Below are positions 8,540 to 16,429 of a stretch of DNA of 64,000 bases, in pieces (positions within the stretch are counted from its first letter, which is position 1; the number at the start of each line of letters is the position of its first letter). The notes under the pieces are model-generated. The model ran no database searches and was not told the DNA's origin. It saw nothing but the letters and a program-made list of their open reading frames with translations. Origin of the DNA: Pandoraea sp. (GTDB taxonomy: Bacteria > Pseudomonadota > Gammaproteobacteria > Burkholderiales > Burkholderiaceae); NCBI GenBank assembly GCA_031291335.1, contig JARLJF010000020.1, positions 1 to 64,000 of the forward strand, written 5' to 3'. The position numbers and the translations under genes are program-made.

Positions 8540-9988
8540 TCAGAACGTACCGACCACCGACCCCACGATGATGACCGCGACGAGCGCGATCAGTGCGCTG
8601 ACGATGCTCGTCATGACGATGTCGAGATAGCTCTCGCGATGGGTGCTGCCGCAAACGGCCAGCAGCGTCACGACCGCACCGTTGTGCGGCAGGCTGTCGA
8701 GCGTTCCCGAGGCGATGACCGCCACGCGATGCATCAGCGCCGGATCGATGGCATGTTGCGCCGCGAGGCCGACATAGGCGGGGCCGAGTGCGTCGAGCGC
8801 AATCGTCAGCCCCCCCGACGCGGAACCGGTGATCGCCGCGAGCAGATTCGCGGAGAGTGCCAGGGACACCAGCGGACCGCCGTCGATGGACAGCACCCAG
8901 TCGCGTACCAACTCGAAGCCGGGCAAGGCAGCAATCACACCGCCGTAGCCGACCAGGCTCGCCGTACACATGATCGGCAGGACGGAAGCGTTGGCGCCAG
9001 CGTCCATCGTCTTGCGCAGTGCGGGCAGGCGTCTCCATTGCAAGACCACCAGCACGACGATGGCGCTCGCCAGTGCGATACACACGCCCCACACGCCAGC
9101 CACGCTTTGCAACGTGATGCCGCCCCATCTCGGCGCTGCGAGGAAGCTCGCGTCGAGTCGCGGGAAAACGATCACGTTCATCACGAAGTTGCCACCGATG
9201 ACGACGAGCAATGGCAACGCTGCGGTGAAGATACCCGGCAACGTGTCGCTGCGATGACCCTGCTCGATTTCGGCCGGGTCGAACTCACGCGCCACGCTTG
9301 CCCGTTCGCGCACGATCGTGGGGTCGGCGGGCTTGTCCCAGACCTCCGTGTCCGCGTAACCGTGGCCCGCACGGCGCGCCTGACCCTCACGCCACGACAG
9401 CCACCACAGACCCACGGCGAGCATGATCGCCGAGGCCATCAAACCCAGTCCCGGCGCCGCGAACGGCGTGGTGCCGAAGAAGGGCATGGGGATGGCGTTC
9501 TGGATCGCAGGGGTGCCCGGCATGGCCGACATCGTGAAGGTCGACGTGCCGAGTGCTATCGCCGCAGGCATTAGCCGCACGGGAATGTTGGCTTCGCGGA
9601 AGAGCGCGTGCGCCATCGGCGCGAGCACGAAGAATGCGACGAAGAGACTCACGCCGCCGTAAGTAACGAGTGCGCCCCCGAGCACGACGGCAAACATCGC
9701 ACGGCGTGCGCCGAGCTTGTCCGTAAGAAACGCCGCAATCGCCCGCACTGCGCCGCTGTCTTCCATCAGCTTGCCGAACAACGCGCCCAGCAGAAACAGA
9801 GGGAAGAATTGGGCGACGAAGCGCGCGGCGTTCTGCATGAACGTCTGCGTCCAGTGCGCGAGTATGGGTTCCCCGGAGAGCGCGGCGGCGAGCATGGCCG
9901 CGGCGGGGGCCAGCAGGAGCACGCTCCAGCCACGGTAGGCCAGCCAGACAAGCAGCGCCAGGCCGATCAGAATACCGGCAAGCTCCAT
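8540..9988 (-). CDS. GntP-family permease
   Basis: A 482-aa inner-membrane permease of the gluconate:H+ symporter (GntP/CitMHS-like) family. Long hydrophobic helices run through the whole length; the motif YGGVSLFVAFFVLAPMA and GTSTFTMSAMPGTPAIQN are family hallmarks, and a hydrophilic central loop lies around residues 190-230. Its ATG follows immediately after the stop codon of the patatin gene, so the two are translationally coupled. In related bacteria similar permeases accompany 3-hydroxybutyrate or lipid-breakdown genes, and the patatin partner fits uptake of a short hydroxy acid (inference). Substrate not determinable from sequence. Confidence 0.85.
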   Translation of the reverse strand: MELAGILIGLALLVWLAYRGWSVLLLAPAAAMLAAALSGEPILAHWTQTFMQNAARFVAQFFPLFLLGALFGKLMEDSGAVRAIAAFLTDKLGARRAMFAVVLGGALVTYGGVSLFVAFFVLAPMAHALFREANIPVRLMPAAIALGTSTFTMSAMPGTPAIQNAIPMPFFGTTPFAAPGLGLMASAIMLAVGLWWLSWREGQARRAGHGYADTEVWDKPADPTIVRERASVAREFDPAEIEQGHRSDTLPGIFTAALPLLVVIGGNFVMNVIVFPRLDASFLAAPRWGGITLQSVAGVWGVCIALASAIVVLVVLQWRRLPALRKTMDAGANASVLPIMCTASLVGYGGVIAALPGFELVRDWVLSIDGGPLVSLALSANLLAAITGSASGGLTIALDALGPAYVGLAAQHAIDPALMHRVAVIASGTLDSLPHNGAVVTLLAVCGSTHRESYLDIVMTSIVSALIALVAVIIVGSVVGTF

Positions 9989-11089
9989 TCAGATCGTCTC
10001 CGTCAAAGAGGCCAGGTCGAGCGAGGAGCGATGCCCGAGATCGGCGCCGTGATGTTGCAGGAAGGCGTCGGCGCAGCGGCGTCCCTCGTCGCGCAACATC
10101 ACCAGAAAATCCCATTCCGCCGAAAGCTTGGACGAGTAACCGAGCGTGGTCATCATGTCGCTCGCAATGCGGTGCATACGCATTTGCGCCCAGCGCTTGC
10201 CTTCGTCGCTACCCGCGTCGACGACCTGTTGCAGCACCGCGATCATGCGCAGTTCCTTGAGCAGCGTGGCGTTGAACGAGACTTCGTTGACGCGGTTGAG
10301 AATCTCACGCGCGGAGCGGGGCACTTCGTTGCGCTCGACCGGATTGACCTGCACGAGGATCGTGTCGCACGACGCCGTCTCGCGCACCAGCGGCGTGATC
10401 GTGGGATTGCCCGCGTAGCCACCGTCCCAATAGGGCTCGCCGTCGATCTCGACCGCACGGTAGAGCGTGGGCAGGCAGGCCGACGCCAGTAGAACGTCGG
10501 CCGTCATCTCGGCGTTGCGGAAGACACGGCCGCGCCCGGTATGCACGTTCGTGGCCGTGATGAAGAGCTGTATCGGACAGGCGGCAATGCCGTCGAAATC
10601 GATGTGATCGGCCAGCAGCCGTCGCAGGGGATTGAACTCCAGCGGCGCGAGATCGTACGGCGACACAACGCGCGCTGCCAGATCGAAGAACATGAAGAAC
10701 GGCGAGTCATCGAGCGACCAGCGCCCGAGCACGATGTCGAGCGGTGTACGACGCAGGGGGCTGAACCGCCCGGCGTGCGACACGTCGCGCCAGAACTGCT
10801 CCAGTGCGCCGCGTGCCGCGTCGGGACCACCGCGCACGTAGCCGGTGGCGAGTACGGCGGCATTCATGGCCCCGGCAGACGTGCCCGAGATGCCTTCGAT
10901 ATGAAACGGTGCGGCGTGAGAAATCTCTTCCAGCAGCCGGTCAAGCACACCCCAGGTGAATGCGCCGTGCGCCCCGCCGCCCTGCAGTGCGAGGTCGACG
11001 GGCATGGTGCGGGTGGCGGGCTGGCCGGTACTGGCACGTGCGCCAGGCGTTGGGCGCGCGGCGGGAATGGCTCGTTGGACGCGTGGCAT
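9989..11089 (-). CDS. Patatin-like phospholipase
   Basis: A 366-aa serine lipid acyl hydrolase of the patatin family. The oxyanion motif GGGAHGAF (38-44), nucleophile elbow GTSAG (Ser71) and the second dyad residue in YWDGGY (Asp222) are all intact, so it should be active. Acts on phospholipids or stored polymers in the cytosol; no signal peptide is seen. GAGG precedes the chosen ATG; an internal ATG at 11005 lacks one. It is the first gene of a two-gene operon with the GntP permease. The spacing suggests that products of lipid or polyhydroxybutyrate turnover are linked to transport; that link is inference. Confidence 0.87.
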   Translation of the reverse strand: MPRVQRAIPAARPTPGARASTGQPATRTMPVDLALQGGGAHGAFTWGVLDRLLEEISHAAPFHIEGISGTSAGAMNAAVLATGYVRGGPDAARGALEQFWRDVSHAGRFSPLRRTPLDIVLGRWSLDDSPFFMFFDLAARVVSPYDLAPLEFNPLRRLLADHIDFDGIAACPIQLFITATNVHTGRGRVFRNAEMTADVLLASACLPTLYRAVEIDGEPYWDGGYAGNPTITPLVRETASCDTILVQVNPVERNEVPRSAREILNRVNEVSFNATLLKELRMIAVLQQVVDAGSDEGKRWAQMRMHRIASDMMTTLGYSSKLSAEWDFLVMLRDEGRRCADAFLQHHGADLGHRSSLDLASLTETI

Positions 11090-11238
11090 GATCCCTCGGC
11101 GATGCGGCGCTGCACCGACAGGCGCTGGCCGCGAGGTTCGTTACGAGAGTACGGTTGCAGGCGGTACGCAGATTGCGCTGCAACATAACCACTGTCTCAG
11201 ATAAACAAGAAATCGGCAACCTTGCGGGTGGACGGCTG

Positions 11239-11274
11239 CTGTTTGGTCTGTTTGGTCTGTTCGGGCTGTTTGGG
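11239..11274. repeat. Four tandem 9-bp repeats
   Basis: Four units of CTGTTTGGT or close variants (the last two end in GGG) stand directly downstream of the HxlR stop codon on its transcribed side. They do not fall in a credible gene. Copy number could vary by slippage. Confidence 0.7.
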
Positions 11275-11279
11275 CTGGC

Positions 11280-11729
11280 TCAGGCGGCGCGCGGGGCGCT
11301 GGCCGGGGTGTGAGTCGTGGCGTCGGCACGGACATCGTCGTCGGCCGTGTCTGCGTCGAAAGCCTGCGTCGGTTTGCCGCGACGCAGGCTCAATTGGGCG
11401 AGCACGTCGGCGTGCTGGTTGCCCCAGCGGTACAGCATCTCGATAGGTTCGATGAACAACTCGCCCAATGGGGTGAGCGAATACTCCACCTTGGGAGGCA
11501 CGACGGCGTAAACCTCCCGGTGAATCAGGCCATCTCGCTCCAGTTCGCGCAACGTCTGCGTGAGCATCTTCTTGGAGATCCCCGGTAGTCGGCGCTGCAA
11601 TTCCCCCGTGCGCGTGGTGCCGCACTGCAACGCGTAAAGCACCATGCTGGTCCACTTCACGCTGAAAAGCTCCAGCACACGACGCGGTACGCAAGTTTCC
11701 TCGAAAACGAAAGGTTCGGGTTTGCTCAT
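11280..11729 (-). CDS. HxlR-family transcriptional regulator
   Basis: A 149-aa winged-helix regulator of the HxlR type. Typical features are the Cys near the N-terminus (ETCVPRRVLELFSVKW), the recognition helix GISKKMLTQTLRELERDGL and the wing VPPKVEYSLTPLG. HxlR proteins sense electrophiles or oxidants through that Cys and repress divergent oxidoreductase genes. I use the ATG at 11729; the open frame extends a few codons upstream to a TTG without support. The C-terminal 35 residues are polar and low complexity. A 7-bp inverted repeat overlaps its start region and lies between it and the divergent flavin monooxygenase, so it probably controls both. Confidence 0.87.
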   Translation of the reverse strand: MSKPEPFVFEETCVPRRVLELFSVKWTSMVLYALQCGTTRTGELQRRLPGISKKMLTQTLRELERDGLIHREVYAVVPPKVEYSLTPLGELFIEPIEMLYRWGNQHADVLAQLSLRRGKPTQAFDADTADDDVRADATTHTPASAPRAA

Positions 11730-11730
11730 G

Positions 11731-11746
11731 GTAACCAAATGGTGAC
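11731..11746. promoter_or_regulatory. Putative HxlR operator
   Basis: Inverted repeat GTAACCA, two bases, TGGTGAC (one mismatch between arms) just upstream of the HxlR start codon, covering its ribosome binding region and facing the divergent monooxygenase gene. A TATACT -10-like hexamer for the rightward gene lies at 11792-11797. Confidence 0.5.
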
Positions 11747-11886
11747 TATTCAACTAAAGGGTGCCTACTGGGGATTTCGGCCCTTCGTCACTATACTTTG
11801 TGGCGGTAGTGCGCGTCATCCGGTCTGAGAGGCATTTATGCCGGAAAAGCCGGATCGGAAGCGCGCGCAGGAAAACGGAGAATCCC

Positions 11887-12888
11887 ATGAGCAGTTTGTC
11901 GAAAACGGCCCTCTCGATGCTGGATCTGGTGCCCATACGCGCCGGCGGCACGGTGGCCGAAGCCCTGAAACAGTCCACGGAACTTGCCCAGCACGTCGAG
12001 CGTCTCGGTTTCGAGCGTTTCTGGTTAGCCGAGCACCACAACATGGACGGCATCGCGAGTTCGGCGACCGCCTTGTTGATCGGTCACATTGCGGACAAGA
12101 CGTCGCGCATTCGCGTGGGGTCGGGCGGCGTGATGCTGCCCAACCATCCGCCGCTGGTCGTCGCCGAGAACTTTGGCACGCTGACCGCCCTGTATCCGGG
12201 ACGCATCGATCTTGGACTGGGACGAGCGCCGGGGGCAGATCAGGCGACGATGCGGGCACTGCGTCGCGATCGGTTGTCCAATGGCGACGATTTTCCCGAG
12301 CAGGTCGCCGAATTGCGCGCATTGCTCGCGCCGGCACAGCCCGGGCAACGTCTTGTCGCAACGCCCGGTGCGGGCAGTGATATTCCCGTGTGGTTGCTGG
12401 GTTCCTCGCTGTTTTCGGCGCAACTCGCGGCACATTTGGGGCTGCCGTATGCTTTCGCGTCGCACTTCGCCCCGCGATTCCTGTTCGAAGCGCTTCGCTT
12501 ATACCGCGAACTCTTCCGTCCCTCGGCCGTATTGGACAAGCCCTACGTAATGGTGGGTGCGCCTGTCGTGGCGGCGCCGACCGATGAGGAAGCGGCATTC
12601 CTCGCCACATCCGCCCAGCAGAAGATTCTGGCGCTCATGCGTGGGCAAAGCCTGAAGCTGCAACCGCCCGTGAACGATATGGACGAGCGCTGGGACCCGG
12701 CCGAACAGCATTCGGTAGAAGCGTTCCTCGGCGTGTCCGTTGTGGGTGGTCCGGAGCGGGTGAAGGCCGGTCTGTCGGAACTGGTCGAGCGCACGCAGGC
12801 CGATGAGCTGATGCTCGTGACCGACGTCTACGATCCGGCGTTGCGACTGCGCTCGTGCGACATCGTTGCGTCCGTCTGCAAGTCGTGA
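11887..12888 (+). CDS. LLM-class flavin-dependent oxidoreductase (bacterial luciferase-like)
   Basis: A 333-aa bacterial-luciferase-fold monooxygenase that uses reduced FMN. The motif [11 protein letters not shown] near residue 45, the ring of [15 protein letters not shown] and [14 protein letters not shown] are typical of the MsnO8/YhbW subgroup. The ATG at 11887 has an upstream GGAG; a longer frame from 11761 starts at a GTG inside the intergenic region and is unlikely. It is divergent from an HxlR regulator, which suggests induction by a reactive or xenobiotic compound (inference). Substrate unknown. Confidence 0.87.
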   Translation: MSSLSKTALSMLDLVPIRAGGTVAEALKQSTELAQHVERLGFERFWLAEHHNMDGIASSATALLIGHIADKTSRIRVGSGGVMLPNHPPLVVAENFGTLTALYPGRIDLGLGRAPGADQATMRALRRDRLSNGDDFPEQVAELRALLAPAQPGQRLVATPGAGSDIPVWLLGSSLFSAQLAAHLGLPYAFASHFAPRFLFEALRLYRELFRPSAVLDKPYVMVGAPVVAAPTDEEAAFLATSAQQKILALMRGQSLKLQPPVNDMDERWDPAEQHSVEAFLGVSVVGGPERVKAGLSELVERTQADELMLVTDVYDPALRLRSCDIVASVCKS

Positions 12889-12995
12889 CGGTACGGGGCG
12901 CGTAGCGCTTACACGGCGCGTGAGCGGGTGAGGTGATGAGGAATGGGCGGGAGCGACACGTGCGGTGCGTGTGTCACCCGCCGCATCTGCGCTCG

Positions 12996-14264
12996 TCAGC
13001 GAAAGCGTCCGATGGAGAACGGTGAGAGGTCGATGGCCGGCCGTTCGCCGCTGACCAGCGCGGCAACCGTGCGGCCTGTCGACGCCGCTGCCGTCAGACC
13101 GACGTGTCCGTGGCCGAAGGCATAAAACGCGTTCGGCACTTTCGACGCGGTGCCCAGCACTGGCAGCGAATCGGGCGTGCTGGGGCGGAAGCCCTGCCAG
13201 CGCGCCCCGTCGACCGATTGCGTCGACTTCTGGCCCTGCACGGCGCCCGGAAACATCTTGTGCAACTGACCCAACAACAGATCGGCACGACGCCAGTTCG
13301 GCGGCGCTTCCAGACCCGCCAGCTCGACCGTTCCCGCGCCACGAAGTCGGCCGTTCATCGGTGTGGCGAACAGCTTGCCTTCAGCCCACATCACGGGACG
13401 TGAGGGCATTTCATCCGGCGTAGGAATTTCCACGTGATAGCCGCGCTCGGTGTCGAAGACGATGCTGTCTCCCAACTGGCGTACGAACGGCGCGGACCAT
13501 GCCCCCGCCGCGATGACCACCGCGCTTGCGGCTTCGCGGCCCTTGTCCGTGTGCACGGCCACCGCCTGCGCGCCGTTGGTCTCGATGGCCTTGGCGGCAG
13601 CATCGACGACGCGGCCACCGCGCGCCACCACCTGCGCTGTCAGACGGGCCAACAGTGCGCCCGGATCGAGCGTGTGACCGGTCTCGCTGATGTACCGCGC
13701 GCCGACGAAATCATGCGATAGCGTCGGCTCGAAGTCACGCAGTGCGGCCGCGTCGAGCGCCTCGATCTTCACGCCGTTGTCACGCCGCAGCGCCATTCCG
13801 CCTTCGTCTCCCGCCATGCCTTTCTGGCTGGAGTAAGCGATGAGATACCCCCGACGCGTGACCAGATCGTTCGCGTCTGCATCGTCGAGCAGGGGTTGAT
13901 AGGCGTCGAGCGCCGGGCCGAGCAGCGCGCGCAACGCGCGAGCCTGGGCGGCGACGCGAGCGGGCTGACTCGCCGCGACGAAGCGGGTGAGCCACGGCAC
14001 CATGCGCGGGAGATAACGCCACCGTAGCACCAGCGGGCCGTCAGGTTGCATCAACCAGCCAGGCACCTGCCACAGCACACCGGGCATCGCGATCGGCACG
14101 ACCGATGAGCCGTTGATGCAGCCCGCATTACCGAGCGAAGCCGCCTGACGCGCCGATTGCCGGTCGACGATGACGACCGGGTGCCCGGCGCGTTGAAGAT
14201 ATGCGGCGGTACACACGCCGACCAAACCGCCCCCGATAACGACGACGGGACGTGAATCGTTCAT
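12996..14264 (-). CDS. D-amino acid dehydrogenase-like FAD oxidoreductase
   Basis: A 422-aa FAD-dependent oxidoreductase of the DadA/glycine oxidase family, which deaminates D-amino acids and passes electrons to the membrane chain. The dinucleotide motif VVVIGGGLVGVCTAAYLQ is at the N-terminus, and the C-terminal FAD contact FGHGHVGLTAAASTGR is intact. Length matches DadA. The ATG at 14264 is preferred over a frame extension to 14285 because AGGA precedes it. No alanine racemase (dadX) is adjacent, so the amino acid preferred is open. Confidence 0.83.
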   Translation of the reverse strand: MNDSRPVVVIGGGLVGVCTAAYLQRAGHPVVIVDRQSARQAASLGNAGCINGSSVVPIAMPGVLWQVPGWLMQPDGPLVLRWRYLPRMVPWLTRFVAASQPARVAAQARALRALLGPALDAYQPLLDDADANDLVTRRGYLIAYSSQKGMAGDEGGMALRRDNGVKIEALDAAALRDFEPTLSHDFVGARYISETGHTLDPGALLARLTAQVVARGGRVVDAAAKAIETNGAQAVAVHTDKGREAASAVVIAAGAWSAPFVRQLGDSIVFDTERGYHVEIPTPDEMPSRPVMWAEGKLFATPMNGRLRGAGTVELAGLEAPPNWRRADLLLGQLHKMFPGAVQGQKSTQSVDGARWQGFRPSTPDSLPVLGTASKVPNAFYAFGHGHVGLTAAASTGRTVAALVSGERPAIDLSPFSIGRFR

Positions 14265-14349
14265 GAAGCCGTCCTGCGAAAGCACGAAAGCGCCTAGTGT
14301 ACTTCGTTGGATGCGTACGGCCGAAGGCCTTCAAAATTCACGAGCGCGT

Positions 14350-15183
14350 TCAGATCATCTCCAATGGACGTTTGCGTGACGGCGGTTCGAAATGATGATC
14401 GAGCAGGGCGAGTTCCTCCGCGCTCAGATCGATGTCATGCGCTGCGCGATTGGCACGCACGTGCGCTGCCGAGCTTGCCTTGGGAATCGCGATAACACCC
14501 GGCCGGTGCAGTACCCACGCCAGCGCAATCTGCAACGGCTCGACGTGGTGCGCGCGGGCAATTTCGCCCAGCACAGCCTTTGTCCCCAGTCGTCCCTGTT
14601 CGATTGGCGAATACGCCATCATCGGCATGCCACGCTCGGCAAGCCAGGGCGTGAGGTCATAGTCGGGGCCGCGTCGTGCAAGGTTGTACAGCACCTGATC
14701 GGTTGCACACGCGTTCCCCCCTTGTTGGTCGAACAATTCCTCCATGTCGTCCACATCGAAGTTGCTCACGCCCCAATGCCGGATCTTGCCTGCCTGGCGC
14801 AAGGCTTCGAAACCCGCAATCGTTTCCTTGAGCGGCACGTCGCCGCGCCAGTGCAGAAGGTAAAGATCGAGGCGATCAGTGCGCAGGCGCTCCAGACTGC
14901 GCTCGCAGGCGGCAATGACACCGCGCTGCGAGGCGTTGTGCGGGTATACCTTGCTCACGAGAAACACCTCATCGCGCAGTCCGTCGAGCGCTTCACCAAC
15001 GAGGCGCTCGGTTGCCCCCTCGCCGTACATTTCCGCCGTATCGACAAGTGTCATACCCAGCGAGACACCGAGCCGCAACGCATCGATTTCCTCGCGCCGC
15101 CGCTCTGGCTTCTCACCCATCATCCACGTGCCCTGCCCGAGCACGGGTACGGTTTCGCCTCCGGGAAATGAGATGTCTCGCAT
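14350..15183 (-). CDS. Aldo/keto reductase
   Basis: A 277-aa NADPH-dependent aldo-keto reductase with the (beta/alpha)8 fold. The catalytic tetrad is visible: Asp48, Tyr53 (TAEMYGEG), Lys78 (VSKVYP) and His111 (LLHWRG). The cofactor-binding end with IPKASSAAHVRAN is present. It belongs to the YeaE/AKR5-like bacterial group that detoxifies aldehydes such as methylglyoxal. It is on the same strand as the DadA-like gene, 85 bp upstream of it, and could be co-transcribed. Confidence 0.88.
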   Translation of the reverse strand: MRDISFPGGETVPVLGQGTWMMGEKPERRREEIDALRLGVSLGMTLVDTAEMYGEGATERLVGEALDGLRDEVFLVSKVYPHNASQRGVIAACERSLERLRTDRLDLYLLHWRGDVPLKETIAGFEALRQAGKIRHWGVSNFDVDDMEELFDQQGGNACATDQVLYNLARRGPDYDLTPWLAERGMPMMAYSPIEQGRLGTKAVLGEIARAHHVEPLQIALAWVLHRPGVIAIPKASSAAHVRANRAAHDIDLSAEELALLDHHFEPPSRKRPLEMI

Positions 15184-15512
15184 CGTTTGTTCTCCGTGAT
15201 TTTGGTGACCATTATCGGCCCGCAGGTCGCGAAATGACCAGCGCTATGAGGGCTTCACGCAACACTTCGCGGTGTCGTCCTATCTTTTGAATCGTATTCG
15301 TCCTAGCCATGGCTCAGACGCGCCCGCTATTGCATTCGGGCGCCGATTCTCTCGGATAGTTCACAGACCTCTCGCTGCACTGCCGGGATAAGCTGATTTC
15401 ACCGATGCACATGGCGAATGTTGCTCCGCAGCGAGACGGCTCGGTGATGGCTCGGGCTGTGTGCATCGGGCCTGATGAAAGAGGGACGGGGAAAGAATTC
15501 GTTGTGGCGCGC

Positions 15513-15566
15513 AAAAAAAAAAGCCCCGCGAGCGGGGCTTAAAGGCCGACCAAGCGAGGGTCGGCC
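15513..15566 (-). terminator. Tandem hairpins with strong intrinsic terminator
   Basis: Read on the minus strand, GGCCGACC / GGTCGGCC (8-bp stem, 7-nt loop) is followed by AAGCCCCGC / GCGGGGCTT (9-bp stem) and a run of ten T residues. This is a complete terminator, but no protein gene lies upstream on that strand before the cytochrome gene; it may end a small RNA. Confidence 0.8.
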
Positions 15567-15707
15567 AAGGAGGTTCATCTGGAAGGCGCACACATAGCCG
15601 CCGTGCGCGCTCGAGACGTATTGTCGGCATAGCGGGGCGGTCCATGGGGAGGAGGAATCCGAATACCAAGAGGAAATTTGAAGTAACAACTGTCACGGTT
15701 GGCGACC

Positions 15708-15736
15708 TTTTCGCGTAACGGGACGAGCGCCATAAT
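15708..15736 (+). promoter_or_regulatory. Possible sigma-70 promoter for cytochrome b561
   Basis: TTTTCG and CATAAT hexamers spaced by 17 bp, ending 35 bp before the ATG at 15772. The -35 box is weak. Confidence 0.3.
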
Positions 15737-15771
15737 GGGGCCGTCCCCAATACAGAAAAGGAATTCCCGAG

Positions 15772-16344
15772 ATGGATAACGCGATCAAGTTCCGTTCGCC
15801 CGGCTCGCCGCTCTCGTCGGGTGGGCGCTATGCGCCGCCCGCGATCTTCTTTCACTGGGTGATTGCGTTGCTGATCGTGATTGCCTATGCGGCTGTCATC
15901 ACGAAGGGGTATCTGCCGAAAGGCAGCGCGCCGCGGGCGTTGTCCATGACGATTCACGAGTGGGCCGGGGTCGCGGTGCTGGTGCTGGCCGTGCCGCGTC
16001 TGCTCTGGCGATTGATCAAGGGAGCGCCGAGGCCGTTGCCCGGTCAGGGCTGGCTGGTGCGGGCATTGTCATCCGCCGTGCATTTGCTGCTCTATCTGTT
16101 CCTGTTTGCGCAGCCGGTGCTGGGGTATCTCACGCTCAATGCCGGGGGTCACGCGCTCACGATTCCAGGGCTGGATATTGCGCTGCCGCAATTCATCGGG
16201 AAAGACGTTGAGGTGCGCCGCTCGATCAAGGAGATTCACGAGACGCTGGGTAATGCGTTCTATTGGGTGATCGGCCTGCATGCGCTGGCAGCGCTGTGGC
16301 ATCACTACTTCCGGCGCGACGACACGCTGCGCCGCATGCTCTGA
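15772..16344 (+). CDS. Cytochrome b561 (YodB-like)
   Basis: A 190-aa four-helix inner-membrane di-haem cytochrome b of the bacterial b561 family. Candidate haem-ligand histidines are His28 (FFHWVIA), His62 (TIHEWAG) and those near the end (GLHALAALWHHYF). It moves electrons between quinone and a redox partner, often superoxide or a periplasmic enzyme. AAGGAA precedes the ATG. It is convergent with the TonB-dependent receptor gene, so functional linkage to it is unproven. Confidence 0.88.
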   Translation: MDNAIKFRSPGSPLSSGGRYAPPAIFFHWVIALLIVIAYAAVITKGYLPKGSAPRALSMTIHEWAGVAVLVLAVPRLLWRLIKGAPRPLPGQGWLVRALSSAVHLLLYLFLFAQPVLGYLTLNAGGHALTIPGLDIALPQFIGKDVEVRRSIKEIHETLGNAFYWVIGLHALAALWHHYFRRDDTLRRML

Positions 16345-16429
16345 ACGAGGGGGGCGCCCACTCGCTACCGGGCGGTGCGCAACGCGTTTTGACGCGCCGC
16401 GCACGCCGGGCAAGCCAGGCGGATGGGAC

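Larger units (their letters stand above)
15184..15771. other. Intergenic region with tandem minus-strand hairpins
   Basis: No gene is supported in this 588-bp gap. It holds two consecutive hairpins on the minus strand (15544-15566, then 15521-15540 followed by ten T residues) and, on the plus strand, a weak promoter in front of the cytochrome b561 gene. Small open frames on the minus strand run through the terminator and are not credible genes. A small RNA ending at 15513 is possible. Confidence 0.5.

Noticed and set aside
15550..15655. Leader peptide for attenuation before the tandem hairpins on the minus strand
   Set aside because: The ATG frame does not stop before the terminator and no gene lies downstream on that strand.
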